Shown here: in pieces, positions 21,345-32,700 of the stretch
How positions within the stretch are numbered: position 1 is the stretch's first letter
Layout of the letters: each line of letters starts with the position of its first letter
Assembly (NCBI GenBank): GCA_038049695.1
Contig: CP142456.1
Coordinates: 24,353,001 to 24,417,000, forward strand
DNA length: 64,000 nt
Source of the DNA: Cinnamomum chago
Lineage: Eukaryota > Streptophyta > Magnoliopsida > Laurales > Lauraceae
Reading direction: 5' to 3'
Made by a program: the position numbers and the translations under genes
The notes under the pieces: model-generated
The model's input: only the letters and a program-made list of their open reading frames with translations
What the model was told of the DNA's origin: nothing
Database searches by the model: none

Positions 21345-23549
21345 TGTTAGGGTTTTTGTAGATTGCAATTTGATGGATGCATAATCATTCTAGCATCATT
21401 TGATTCACACACTTGCATTGTTTTAGATAAACTTGAAATCTTGTTTTATTCATGCATTGCTTTTAAGATTTGTAAAAGTATCAATTTATGCATGATTTGC
21501 TTTTAAAAATTGGATGCATTTGATTTTGAAAAGAGTTTTAGAAATCAAGCTAGCCTTTGGTTTTAAAGTTTTGAATCATTTTAGGCTTTGTGTGTTTCAT
21601 GTTTTAAAACATCTTAGAATGATTTAAAACATGTTTTTAAGCTTGATTATATGGCCCAAATAGTTCCACAAAGAAAAACTTTGAAATTGCAAAATGTTGG
21701 AATTTGGGGTCCCGGCAGTGTCGCCGGTCGACCGGCGCAGAGGTCCCAGTCGACCGGGAACACTGCAGGCAGAAAGTGGCCTGGCGCACCAACGGTCATT
21801 TTTCTGACCGTTGTGTGATCCCGGTCGACCGAGACCTGTTTACAGGTCGACCGAGGACTAGCCGTTGGGCACTTTTTGCTATAAATATGAGTTCTTTCCT
21901 TTGCCAAAAGTTGGGAATTTTAAGGCCCTCCTTGAGAGGTTTTGAGGCATATTCAAGGGAAAAGAACAAAGGGATGAAGGGGAGCATTAGGAAAGCTAAA
22001 GCTTGGATTAATGAAGTTAAATCACCAAGTAGGCTTTACTTTCCTTAATCATATGTTTTCATGCTTTGTTTTATTTTTGGTAAATCATTTGTAGCATGAT
22101 AAACTATGTTTGTGTTGAGTCCTTAACATGTTTTATGTTTTGAATTGATTTATTGTTTTGGATACATCACCATTGATTCAATCCAAGTAGTACTTAATCT
22201 TTGGTAAATCTAAGTAGATCATGTTAATGAAAGAACCTTTAAAATTATATGTAACATGATTCTTATACTTGGTTGAATCTTTGGTTGTTGTTTTCCATCA
22301 TAAGAAAATCACTTTCAAAACTATCTTATGTTTTGGACTCAACTTCTTTACAAATCATATGTTTTCATGTTTTGTTTTATCATTGGTAAATCTTTAGTAA
22401 CATGATAAACTATGATGTGTTGTATCCTTAGCATGTTTTATACTTTGAATAGATCTATTGTTTTGGATGCATCACCATTTGATTGAATCCAAGTAGTACT
22501 TTATCTTTGGTAAATCTAAGTAGATCATGTTAATGAAATATGTAACATGATTCATATACTTGGTTGAATCTTTGGTTGTTGTTTTTCCATCATAAGAAAA
22601 TCTCTTTCAAATGTATCTTATGTTTTGGATTCAACATCTTTACAAATCATATGTGTATTATTGTTTTAAAGTTTCACAACTTGCCTTACTTTGATAGGTA
22701 TATCACTTTCAAGTTGTATTTATAATTACATATGATTTGTCCCCTCTTTTCAATCAAATCTATTTTTATGATTTATGAGCTACATTGTTGATTTGATTGA
22801 CATCCCTATGCATCACATGTTTAGAGCTAATTCATTTCATACAACTTGTGTATCTTTGACATCATTAACAAGTTGTTACTTTTAACATGTGACTTGCATT
22901 CCTTCCTCAATCATAAATGTTTTATGAGCTAAAACTTTCAAAAGCCTTAGGCATACATTCATGAGCTTTCATTTTAAAAATGATTGAGGACATCACACAC
23001 ACACATCATGAGCATACATCTTTGCATTCATTAAGTGTTTGTGTGAGTTAGTTTTTCACTTCCATATCCGCCTAATTAAGAGGCATTGTAATGAGCTTAA
23101 TTGAATCTCCATCAAGTGTATTATAGACACTAACTTAGTGAGATAACCAACCATTGGTTGAAGAGGTTATTGCTTAGCCTATAAAAGCATAATGGATAGG
23201 TTGATGTTGAGCCTTGAAAAACATCATTGTAAAGGTTATTGCTAAACCTTGAAAAGCATATTGTAAAGGTTATTGCTTAGCCTATTGAAAAGCATAAATA
23301 GTGGAAATCCGGTGGGGTGTTGGTTCACAAGCCGGTAGTGGATGTAGGCATTGAGGCCGAACCACTATAAATCCTTGTGTGATGGTGATTGCTTTGTGGT
23401 GATTCTTTTGTTAGCTTCCGCATCTTGTATGATAAATCATCACATGTGACTAGTTTGTTTTAAAGAAGTTAAAATTGTTTAAAATTGGTCATAATTGGAG
23501 CTCACCCTATTCACCCCCCCCCTCTAGGGTTCGGATCCCCGGACTTACA
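21345..23549 (+). mobile_element. SOLO-B: solo LTR, same family as SOLO-A, inverted
   Basis: It starts TGTTAGG (21345) and ends GGACTTACA (23549), flanked by the perfect 5-bp duplication TCGGT (21340-21344 and 23550-23554). Length is 2205 bp against 2209 bp for SOLO-A, with the same internal order: GTCGAC palindromes, TATA box, about 300-bp internal duplication, AGGTTATTGCTTAGCC repeats, GGTTCACAAGCCGG block and the C7 run before the end. It sits in the 5' non-coding part of CACTA-3. Confidence 0.92.
21879..21888 (+). promoter_or_regulatory. TATA box of the SOLO-B LTR
   Basis: CTATAAATAT lies about 535 bases into the LTR and directly downstream of four GTCGAC-centred palindromes (21720-21860). 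The equivalent in SOLO-A is at about 5074-5083, minus strand. It marks the probable U3/R promoter. Confidence 0.6.
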
Positions 23550-23689
23550 TCGGTGACCCTTCAATACAGGTATGGGTTCCTCACTCTCTCTTCCTCTTCT
23601 CCTATCTCTACTCCTTCATTCTCTTCCTCATCATTACAGCCCTGCCCCACATTGTTTATGCACCACTACCAACCGTCCAATACCAGAAA

Positions 23690-24030
23690 CCGCAGCCCAG
23701 AAACCCAGCCCATTCCAGTGGCAAACCCAGCCCCATTCCGGTGGCAAACCCAGCCCCAGTCCGGTGAAAACCCAGCCCCAGTTGGATGGAAAATCCCGCC
23801 CCAATCTGGTGGAAACCCAGCCCCAGTTGCAGCCCAGAAACCCAGCCTTTCCACCCCCAGTTGCAGCCCAGAAACCCAGCCCCATTCCGGTGGAAACCCA
23901 GCCCCATTCGCAGCCCAAAAGCCCAGCCCCAATCTGGTGGAAGCCAGCCCCAGTCGCAGCCCAAAAGCCCAGCCCCAGTCCTGTGGAAACCAGCCCTAAT
24001 CCAATGGAAAACCCAGCCCCAGTCCCTCCC
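23690..24030. repeat. CCCAGCCCC minisatellite in the CACTA-3 5' region
   Basis: Units of roughly 20-40 bases built on CCCAGCCCCA, CCGGTGGAAAC and GCAGCCCAGAAAC are repeated about a dozen times. All six frames stay open through it, giving Pro/Gln/Ser or Gly/Trp repeat ORFs that I do not treat as genes. Confidence 0.8.
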
Positions 24031-24149
24031 TGCTGGTTCCCCGCCTCCCCTGCAAAACACTCCCTACCTCCCCTGCGAACCACTCCCTTCCTCCCCTGCC
24101 CTGCTGGCTCCCTCCACCTAGCCCCAGGCCGATCATTCATCTAAACACC

Positions 24150-25213
24150 AGGTCCCCTGCCCTGCTAGTTCCCTGCACCGAGCCCCTGCACCTGCAACTT
24201 TTGGCTCCCTGCATGCCTTACCCTGCAACTTGGTGTATTTTGAAGATAAGTGCCAGATGCCTCTTTTGTTTGTATAAACCCCAGCCTAGAAACAACATGT
24301 AATGGCATGTACATGCCATGTGTCTTGTACTGATATAGTTCTGGTCTGATAAGCTTTGAACCTCAGGTCTAGCACAGAAAATACAGGCTTATGTTAAGAA
24401 AAATGGAATAAAATTCTCATTTTCATATTCCTTCTTTAAGCATATGGCAGCAAGGAAAATTATGCATAATTCTTGTGTAAGATTATACCCAACCATGAAT
24501 GTGTGCATTGGATAAACTGTCATTTGAGTGTGCAAGCACATCAAATGGTGAGAACAATTTATATCATAAAAATTAAATGATTTTCTTAAGTACAACATAT
24601 GTTTGTTAAAAGTTCATTTAAGTTTGGTAGATATGCATGGCTACTATCTTAGGTTCTGATGTCAGCACCTAACTGTGTTGGTCAAAGGCTAAAGGCCTAT
24701 TGGAATTCACAACATCATCAAGTCTTTGTGGAATTATGTGTGGAGCAAGTTCAAAAGGGAAATTGACCCACTCATTGCTTTAATCGAGCTGGGTGGGATC
24801 CAATAATCAAGGGGTTCACAGAAAATACTAGGTTACATTATGATAAAAGACAGATGAAGAATCATTATTGATTCTACTAAAGAGTCATGGAAAGCATGGA
24901 AAGTTATGTGAGACATGTTTTTCCTACCTACTATATAACATGCCATGTGTCTTGTACTGATATACTTCTCATAATTGGTGATGTGGTTTGCATATACCCT
25001 AGTATGTTGTTTAATTTGTTTAATTTGAGTTGGAAATCCATATTTGTTCCACAACATGAATAGACCATAGTATTTAGTAACATTGAAGACTTACAAACAT
25101 TGGTGATAATAATTATGATCTATGATTGATTGTATTCATTATCATAAGTACATGTGTTTGTGTGTTCTCTCTTTAATAATGTGATTAGCTTATTGATTAT
25201 CCAGTTTTAAGAT
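24150..25213. other. CACTA-3 5' non-coding region
   Basis: No gene is seen. A phrase of about 33 bases containing CATGCCATGTGTCTTGTACT occurs at about 24317 and 24940. The transposase start codon follows at 25214. Confidence 0.4.
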
Positions 25214-25811
25214 ATGGACAAGACTTGGACGACACTGGATAGTCCATATCGCATGGCGATCAGAATGGGTCGGGAGTATCATGACGGGGTGAAGTCATTT
25301 ATTGAATTTGCAAAGGCGAATGCTGGGGATGCTACAGAAATTTGGTGCCCATGTAGGGTTTGCAAGAACAATCACCAGTATGACTACGAAACTGTGAACT
25401 TTCATATTTGTCGTTGGGGTATGCTAGCATCCTACAAGATCTGGATTTACCACGGAGAGATAACAACTCCTGTGGATAACGCTGTCGAATCAGAACATGG
25501 GGGTGATAGTGATTATGAGGATCTGAATTAATATCAAGAAATGATGGAAGACCATTACATGGGAACTTACACTAACGCTGAGGCCATCCATAGTAACGCA
25601 ATGCGTCACTTTGAAAGGATGCTGGATGCATCTCAGCGCCCTCTGTACCCGGGTTGCTCTCCAGACAACACTCTTCTAGATTTTGTCATTAAGATGATGG
25701 AGCAAAAGGTGGAGGGAAAGTGGAGCAACAAATCATTCAACAATGTGATGCAGATACAGAAAGCACTCCTGCCAGACGGTAATTTGGTTCCAGGTTCAAT
25801 TTATGCAGTGA
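25214..25811 (+). pseudogene. TnpD-like transposase of CACTA-3, N-terminal part (Transpos_assoc and start of TNP2)
   Basis: The ATG at 25214 opens MDKTWTTLDSPYRMAIRMG. The Transpos_assoc domain has CPCRVCKNNHQYDYETVNFH and GMLASYKIWIYHGE. An in-frame TAA at 25529-25531 interrupts it; the same frame then continues through HFERMLDASQRPLYPGC, LLDFVIKMMEQKVEGKWSNK and ends at GSIYAV, where TAT-2 is inserted (25812). By comparison with CACTA-1, about 105 residues after this point, including the CPECEEP zinc-like motif, are absent at the other side of TAT-2, so the insertion site has lost about 315 bp of coding sequence. Confidence 0.8.
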
Positions 25812-28800
25812 TGGAACGCGCTCCAGCCCCGGCGCTACCGGGCGTCGGCGGACGTGGGAGTCCATTCGGTCCGACCCTTTCGCCCCCGGAAGGCGGAGCG
25901 CGCATCAACGCCTTTGTGTGATTGTGGGTGTGCCAGATTTTCTATTTTACTTGGAATTGCAAGTGATGATCCGGAGATCAATCTTCGCAAGTAAAAAGGA
26001 AATCAACTTCTTTTCAAGTTTCCATTGCACATATATTTAAGAAAAGAGACAGTTTTTTATTTTGTCGTAAAAGGCGATTTTTTTGGCATTTATAGCCGAT
26101 TTTTTGCGGTTATAGCCGATTTGTGGCGTTTATAGCCGATTTACAATTCTCATCAATAATGAAAGACAAGAGTTGTGGTTTTTTGTCTCTCTAAAAAAAA
26201 TACAAAATACAATGAAAAGCGAGAAAGGAAGAATCTAACTTTTCAGGAGATTGTGGGAGGGACCCGTTTAGATTGACGGTCGCGAGTCATGTATGGACTC
26301 CGCCATCATCCATGCAAATGAGAACGTCAGATGCTTTGGATTCGCTTGGCTTGGCTATATCCTCAGATTTTTAGAGAACAAAGACCGAGAGAAGGTCTTA
26401 TGTTCAATAAAAAGCCGAGTAGACGGGCTGAAGAGCCATGTCTAAGCCACTTTTGTTGAAGTAGAAGGTAAAGGACCTTGGGGGGGAGTGCCCCCCAAGG
26501 GACTTTTGTCACCTTGTAGGGGAGGCTGCTGCGGAATTCCGACAGAGGTTTCTCTCTCTCTGAGCTTTTGGATCTCTAGAGCAGGAATTGCTGATGATTT
26601 CGATCCCCCGGAATGCTTGGAGGGGACTCCTATTTATAGGCTTTTGGTGGCCTTTAGGAGTGGTTTATGGTCATTTATGGCAATTATGGCAATAAAGTCA
26701 AGTTATGGGAGGAGTTACAGGTTTAATTGCTTTTTGTTTTGTAACTCCTGACCCTTGGATTTCATTGGCCAAAGGAGAGTCATGGGCATTTAGTTGCCTT
26801 TAATCTCCATTATGTTAGGAGTTTCATGGCTTGAATGCCATGATTGCTTGGACTTGTAACTCCTAAACGGAGGCTTCTGATTGGGCCGTCCAAGATAATG
26901 GGTTAATGACCGCATTAACTTGCCATAAACGGGCCAATTGATAGCATTAAGTGGCCGCCTTGGTAGTTGAAGAGTCGCGGGCCATGTTGCGTCTTTTGGA
27001 ATTCCCTTTGCGATGATCATCGATGGATCCTTATGTAAATCAACAGTAGATGATCATGTAGTTTCAGACATTGGTTGATACCAACGGGCCGGCAGCATCT
27101 GTCCAGTCGATTTCGCGATCGGGCGAGCAGAAAGTGCACTTTTTTTGTCGTTCGGCTGGCGATCAATGAAGTTTTTGAAGTTCTGGAAAGGAGTCCTGTG
27201 ATCTTGATGAATATCAGTGAATTTGGAGCCTCAAAAGCCTGAATCTGGAAAAATCACAGGGACAGAACAACTCGTCTCGCGAAAACGGACGAAACGGGGG
27301 GTCCCGGGGCGAAATCGGCGCCCCGGACCTCCCAGGGTCGCCGGGCCCATGTTCGCCGGCGACCATGGCCCAGGGTCGCAGGGGCCTGCGACCCTGGCCA
27401 AGGGTCGTAGGGGTCTGCGACCATGGGGGAAAAAAACCTCCCCGGGGCGCTTTTTTGCTGTTTCTCGTCGTTTTTCGCTTCCGTTTTTTTTTGCTTATTT
27501 TCTTTGTCATTTCTCCACATTATTTGGCTTGATTTCCCTCTGAAAAACCTGATGAGAATCCTTGCAAATTGGTTTGCAAAGTTTCCGATTTTCCGGGAAA
27601 AGCCGAACGCAGAACTGCTGATTTTCCGCCAGAAGCTGAAACAGGATCAAACGATGTCGGAATGACCTGAAATTTGAGGTGAAGCTTCTTGAGCATTAAA
27701 TAAGACCAACCATAGGCTTTTGCTTGAGTTTTGAAGCTGTTTGGGGTCATGCAAACGCTTGCCTTCGTTTCACCGCGAGGGAAATGCCGAGCTTTGACTT
27801 TTGGTCAAACGATGTCCGATTGACCTGAAATTCGACGTGTGACTCCCTCATCAGTAGATAAGACCAACCATAGGCTTTTGTTTGAGTTTTGAAGCCATTT
27901 GGAGTCATGCAAACGCTTGCCTTTATTTCACTGCGGGGGAAATGTCGAGCTTTGCATTTTGGTCAAACGATGTCCGATTGACCTGAAATTCGACGTGTGA
28001 CTCCCTCATCAGTAGATAAGACCAACCATAGGCTTTCGTTTGAGTTTTGAAGCCATTTGGAGTCATGCAAACGCTTGCCTTTATTTCACCGCGATGGAAA
28101 TGTCGAGCTTTGACTTTTGGTCAAACGATGTCCGATTGACCTGAAATTCGACGGGGAGCCTACTGGAGTCATTTTGAGATGATCCACAAGCTCCGAATTG
28201 GGTGCCATGGTCCCGGGGTGCTCCGACGCCGGTAGGCTTGATTTTGTTTCCGAGCATCGAAACTGGGTCAAACGTCATCGGAATGACCTGAAATTTGTTG
28301 TGCAGCCCTTTGAAGGTATGTAGAAGCCGCCCATGTGCTCTGTTTGATGAGTGACGACCTCGGTAGTTCTCGCTACCTAAGGGCTTGATTTTGCTGCTCG
28401 AGAGTTGATGGAGGGTCAAACGGTGTCGGTTTGACTTGAAACTTGACATGTCGCCTTTCGGAGGTATTTTGAGACCATCCGTAGGCTTTGATCGAAGATT
28501 TGGGGTCTTCGACACTGTCGCCGTCGGGAGCTGCTGCTTAGTGTTGGAGAAGTGAAGCTAGGCCAAATGATGTCGGAATGGCCTGAAACTTCATGTGTAC
28601 CTCTCTTTTGGCTGTTTTGAATGACCTTGCAGTTTTTGTTTGATTCTGACAAGATCTGATGCTTGAAGTGGCGCCTGCCTATTTTTGGTAGGATGCGGCT
28701 CCATGTAGCTTTTGGTGTGAAGTGGCAAAGTGACATTTTTTGTGTCAACAAATGACCCCTCGAGGTACAGCGACGATATAGCTTTTGCAGTCGATGTGCC

Positions 28801-29600
28801 TCGAAGAGAATCTTGAAGAAGAGCTTCTGACTTGACCAAGAGTCTTTGAGCGGTCTTTCTTTTGGTATTGTAGCCTTTTGAACTTCCAGGGGGTTTGTAT
28901 GGTAGTGATAGGAATCATGTACCATCTTGAGGCAAAGTATTGAAGATGACATCAGGGATGCAGATTTGGATTTTTGTTTTGACCTTGAGTCCTAACAGGC
29001 TGTATGTGGCAAGTTAGGGGGTCGGATTTGGTTTTGACCGTGTGACCCAACAAGCTGTATGTGGAATGTTGGGGGGTCAGGTTTTGGTTTTTGGTTTTGG
29101 TCTTGTGACCTAACAAGCTGTATGTGGAATGTTAGGGGACCGGTTTGATTTTTGGTGAAATGTCAATTTCAAGGTTTGGCTCAATTTGGCTCATGAGGTG
29201 AGATGGTTAGGTTTCTTGGAATCTCATGGGGCCTGGAATTCTTGTATGGTATGGTCCAATCAACTCAAAAGAGAGGCATGGAACCATTTTTGTAATGCTC
29301 TTGGTAAGAGGAATCTTCTCTAAAAGCCACTTTTAGTGCCTAGGTGGTCAAACCTGGCTCATATGGGCTAACCCATGGGACCTTAAGCTTTTGGGAATGG
29401 CTTAGATCTCATATGGTTTTATTTTGGAAAGAATTTCTAAAGATATCTCTTTTGGATAGAGAATATCTAATAATATCTTAACTTGGAGAGAATTTCTCAA
29501 GTTCCCTTGATTTTTAGAGAGAATTTCTCAAAGAATATTCTCTTTAGGAGAGATTATCTCAAATTCCCTTTTCTTTTGGGAATGTTGCTAATTTTTAGCA
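25812..29600 (-). mobile_element. 3' LTR of TAT-2 (complete, about 3.8 kb)
   Basis: The end ...GCGTTCCA (minus) at 25812 is fixed by comparison with 42534. The other end is inferred at 29600: on the minus strand GCAAGGAGGTAAG (purine tract) precedes TGCTAAAAATTAGC, satisfying TG...CA. The first 1979 bp correspond to the other LTR; the remaining 1.8 kb has no partner because the 5' LTR is cut at 44465. It holds 158-bp tandem repeats (27647-28710) and three copies of an AAGCTGTATGTGGAATGTT repeat (about 28980-29150). Confidence 0.6.
27647..28710. repeat. 158-bp tandem repeats inside the TAT-2 LTR
   Basis: The word TCAAACGATGTC begins at 27647, 27805, 27963 and 28121, three exact 158-bp steps. 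Diverged units follow near 28268, 28415 and 28561. Each contains GACCTGAAATT and a GACCAACCATAGGCTTT-like phrase. The truncated 5' LTR ends within the first unit. Confidence 0.9.
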
Positions 29601-29647
29601 CTTACCTCCTTGCTTTTCTCTTCTTTCCTCTTTTGGTTTGCTCTCTT

Positions 29648-29655
29648 CTATAAAA
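29648..29655 (+). promoter_or_regulatory. TATA box of the TAT-2 antisense ORF
   Basis: CTATAAAAGC lies about 125 bases upstream of the ATG at 29777 and just outside the inferred LTR border, on the strand opposite to gag-pol. It parallels the TATA box of the TAT-1 antisense ORF. Confidence 0.55.
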
Positions 29656-29776
29656 GCAAGTGAGGTGGGATCTCTTGCTTTTGTTGCTTTCTTTTTTCCA
29701 AAAGTCTTCAAGAGTTGCTCCAAGTGCAAGAGTTCTCCTTCTTCAAGAGTCTTGAAGTTCTTCTTCTTCTCCATCC

Positions 29777-32700
29777 ATGGCTTCAAGTAAGTTACCTTTT
29801 TTTTTCCATGTAGAAATAGGATGGGGAAAAAGAAAGTGTTTCTTTTCTTTTTTTTTTCTTTTTTCTTTTGCACGTTTTTTTCTTCTTTTTTTTTTTCGTG
29901 CTTCTCTTTTTTCTTTCTTTTTTTCTTTTCTGATCTTTCTTCTTCTCTTTTTTTTTTTGAGAAAGTTTTCTTTCTTCTTTTTTTCCCTTTTTTTTTTTTT
30001 TTTTTTTGGGAAAAGTTTCTTTCCGCTTTTTTTTTTCTTTCTTTCCTCTTTTTTTTTTTTTGTGGTAAGTTTCTTCTTTCTCTTTTTTTCTCATCATCAC
30101 AATGCATCCTTTTTTTTTTTTTTGTTGCATATCAAGATGTTCATACATGCTTTTGTTTTTGTAACAATTGATAGCATGATGTGGTGACATACCTGAAAAC
30201 CTTTGCAAAGTTAGGAACTTGGAGCTCGCAGCAATGTTGAGCCCTTCCTGATTTTGCGGAGTTTTTCAAGGTTTTGAAAGTTTGGAGTTTTGGAGCTCGC
30301 AGTGATGTTGAGCCTATCTCCAAGCTTTCTATTTCTGTTGGGGTACTTCTTTTTCTTTGGAATTGCCCCGGGGTTATGCCGAAATTTCGCCATATTTTTT
30401 TTAGCAAAATTTCGTCATTTTGATGATAATTCTTTCCCTTTTTTTTTAACCTTTTGCAGGTGGTCCTTCCAGAACAGACAAGGGTAAAGAACCTATCACA
30501 AGCGTACCTCGTCGATCTGCGCGATCTTCTAATCCGGTCGTCCAGCAGGCCTGGGAGAAGGTGCAATACGTCGAGCAGCACCTCGAGGAGTGTGACTCCC
30601 TCAATAGAGAGGAGGCGCGGCAGGCACTGATTGCTCGCAAAGGAGAGGATTTCTATAAAATCATGGTAAGCACCCGTCCCTGGGTGATGGAGGATCAGAG
30701 GGTGTTGCCCAAGCCCACCTTCTTCTTTGGTGATGCAGCCCCAGCCGATATGACGTATCAGAGGAGATGCTTCCAGTTTTCCTACACGGTTGATGGTGTG
30801 AAGAAAACTGTTGCCACCCGATCGACTTTTGATCGTACTATCTCGATCATGAGTCTCTCTCCCACGTGCCCGAAGAGGGAAGATCCTCCAAGATGGGTGA
30901 AGAGGACCAACGTGGTCAAGACCAGGGTTTTCATTGGCAGTTCTCCTGGACATATGGAGAAGTCGCCTGCTGACATGGACATCTTGATGCTGGCCAGCAA
31001 CTACCAGGGCGCAGATTATCCATCGGTTGATTTGAGACCGATGGGCCTTGGCATCTTCAGTGGTGATGGCGGCAACTGGGTGAAGCCTTTTCGACTCCGC
31101 GGCCGCTTCAGTGCTGACTCCGAGTGGAAGTCTTGGACTGACCATATCTTGTTTGTTGGAGGTGCCATTTTGAAGGAAGCCGGGATCTTTGATGCGGTCT
31201 GTGCATTCAGGGAGACCGTGATCTTTTCCGACAAGGCCTTCATGGCCATGCTTGAGTCATTCCTCCCTCAAACCAATACCTTCATAGTGACGAATGGTGA
31301 GATTGGTTTTTCTCTGAAGGAGCTGAGTGCCATTACCGGGTTGCCCATCCTCAGGAAACTCTATGAGGAGTTCATGCCGATTGACAGCGTCCTTGAGGAG
31401 AGGTCAGAGGAATTCAGGCTTTTATACTTTCAGCTCGTCGTCTTCTACGATTTTTTGAAGGAGAAAGAGGGCTCGAAAGTAAGGTCTAGCAGCTGGAAGA
31501 GTTTCGGCTCTTCTTTTCTCAGTTTCCTTGACAGCAAGGGGCCTTCTACCAGTATGTCCAGGGAGGACAAGAAGACTGCGGTCATGCAAGAGGAGCTGAA
31601 GGGTTTCTTCGCAGGTACCAGTAGTATTTGTTCTGATATCGCACTGCGGAGAGATCTTGCTGTTTACCTCACATATTGGCTTGGTGAGGCCATTTTTGCT
31701 GGAGGAGATGGGACGCACATCCGGCCGCATTGTATTTTTCCGGCTTGTCAGATGGCGTTTGGAGAGCAGCTAGCTTTGGTGCCAGCTTTATACTCATATT
31801 TGTGCACTGAACTGCAGGCAGCTTTCTTGGTCCGACTTGGGCAACCCATGAACATGGTATTTTCCGCCCATATTTTCTATTCGTGGTTTGTATACCACTG
31901 TCCCGGCTTCCATCGGCTGGGTGCTGCGCAGGACGACGACCCCTTGATGATTCGATTGGCTAAGGGAAAAGCCATAGTCGAATCTCTTTTGTTTGCCCGC
32001 ATGAGGATCCGACGATTCAGGGATGTCGAGATGGGGCAGTCTTCAGTGAAGCTTTCTCCGGAGTTGCGGAAGAAGGCTTTTGATTTTGGTGCCTCCCGCG
32101 ACTCTACCAGGGCAGGATCTGGAAGGCACTACTCCTTGACGAATGCAAAGAAGGAGTGGTTTTTTAGCATACGAGTCGGCACGATGGTATACCGCAGACA
32201 TCTTTTTGTCGACATCCAACCGTATGTGCCTTCCCGCTTTGCGCTGTAGCTGGGCTTTTCTCAAGGCGTTGTTGGAGCGCCTTCAAGCATGGTGAAGCGC
32301 TTTGGAAGTTTGCAGGATGGGAGAAACGCATGGGCTTTCTATAGCACTGAGGACACTACTTCCATGATTTCCTATCCTGTACTGCCGACTTCCCGGACTG
32401 CCGGTTTCACGAAGTGGTTCGTGGAGAGCTTCATGGTATACCGGGGTCTTTCCAAGAGGGAGCTAGATGTGAAGCTGTCATCTGGAAAGGGCCTTGGAAA
32501 ATCAGATGGCGTCCAGCTGGAGGAAGTTTGGGCCTTCCTTTCCGGAGAGAAGCACAAGATAGGCTTTCTTGGTGACCAGGGCGTCATTGGCTCTGAGGCT
32601 GCTCGGGAAATACCTGATGAAGCTATAGAGCAGCTAGAACAGGAGGAAGCCGAACTTGATGCTTGGATGCAAGCAGCACAAAGGCGAGCTTCCGTGGAGT

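Noticed and set aside
23475..24144. Pro/Gln- and Gly/Trp-rich repeat ORFs on both strands
   Set aside because: Product of a GC-rich minisatellite without stops; no start context, domain or homologue recognised.
29595..30208. Lys-rich and Phe-rich ORFs on both strands
   Set aside because: They come from the T-rich intron of the antisense PMD gene.
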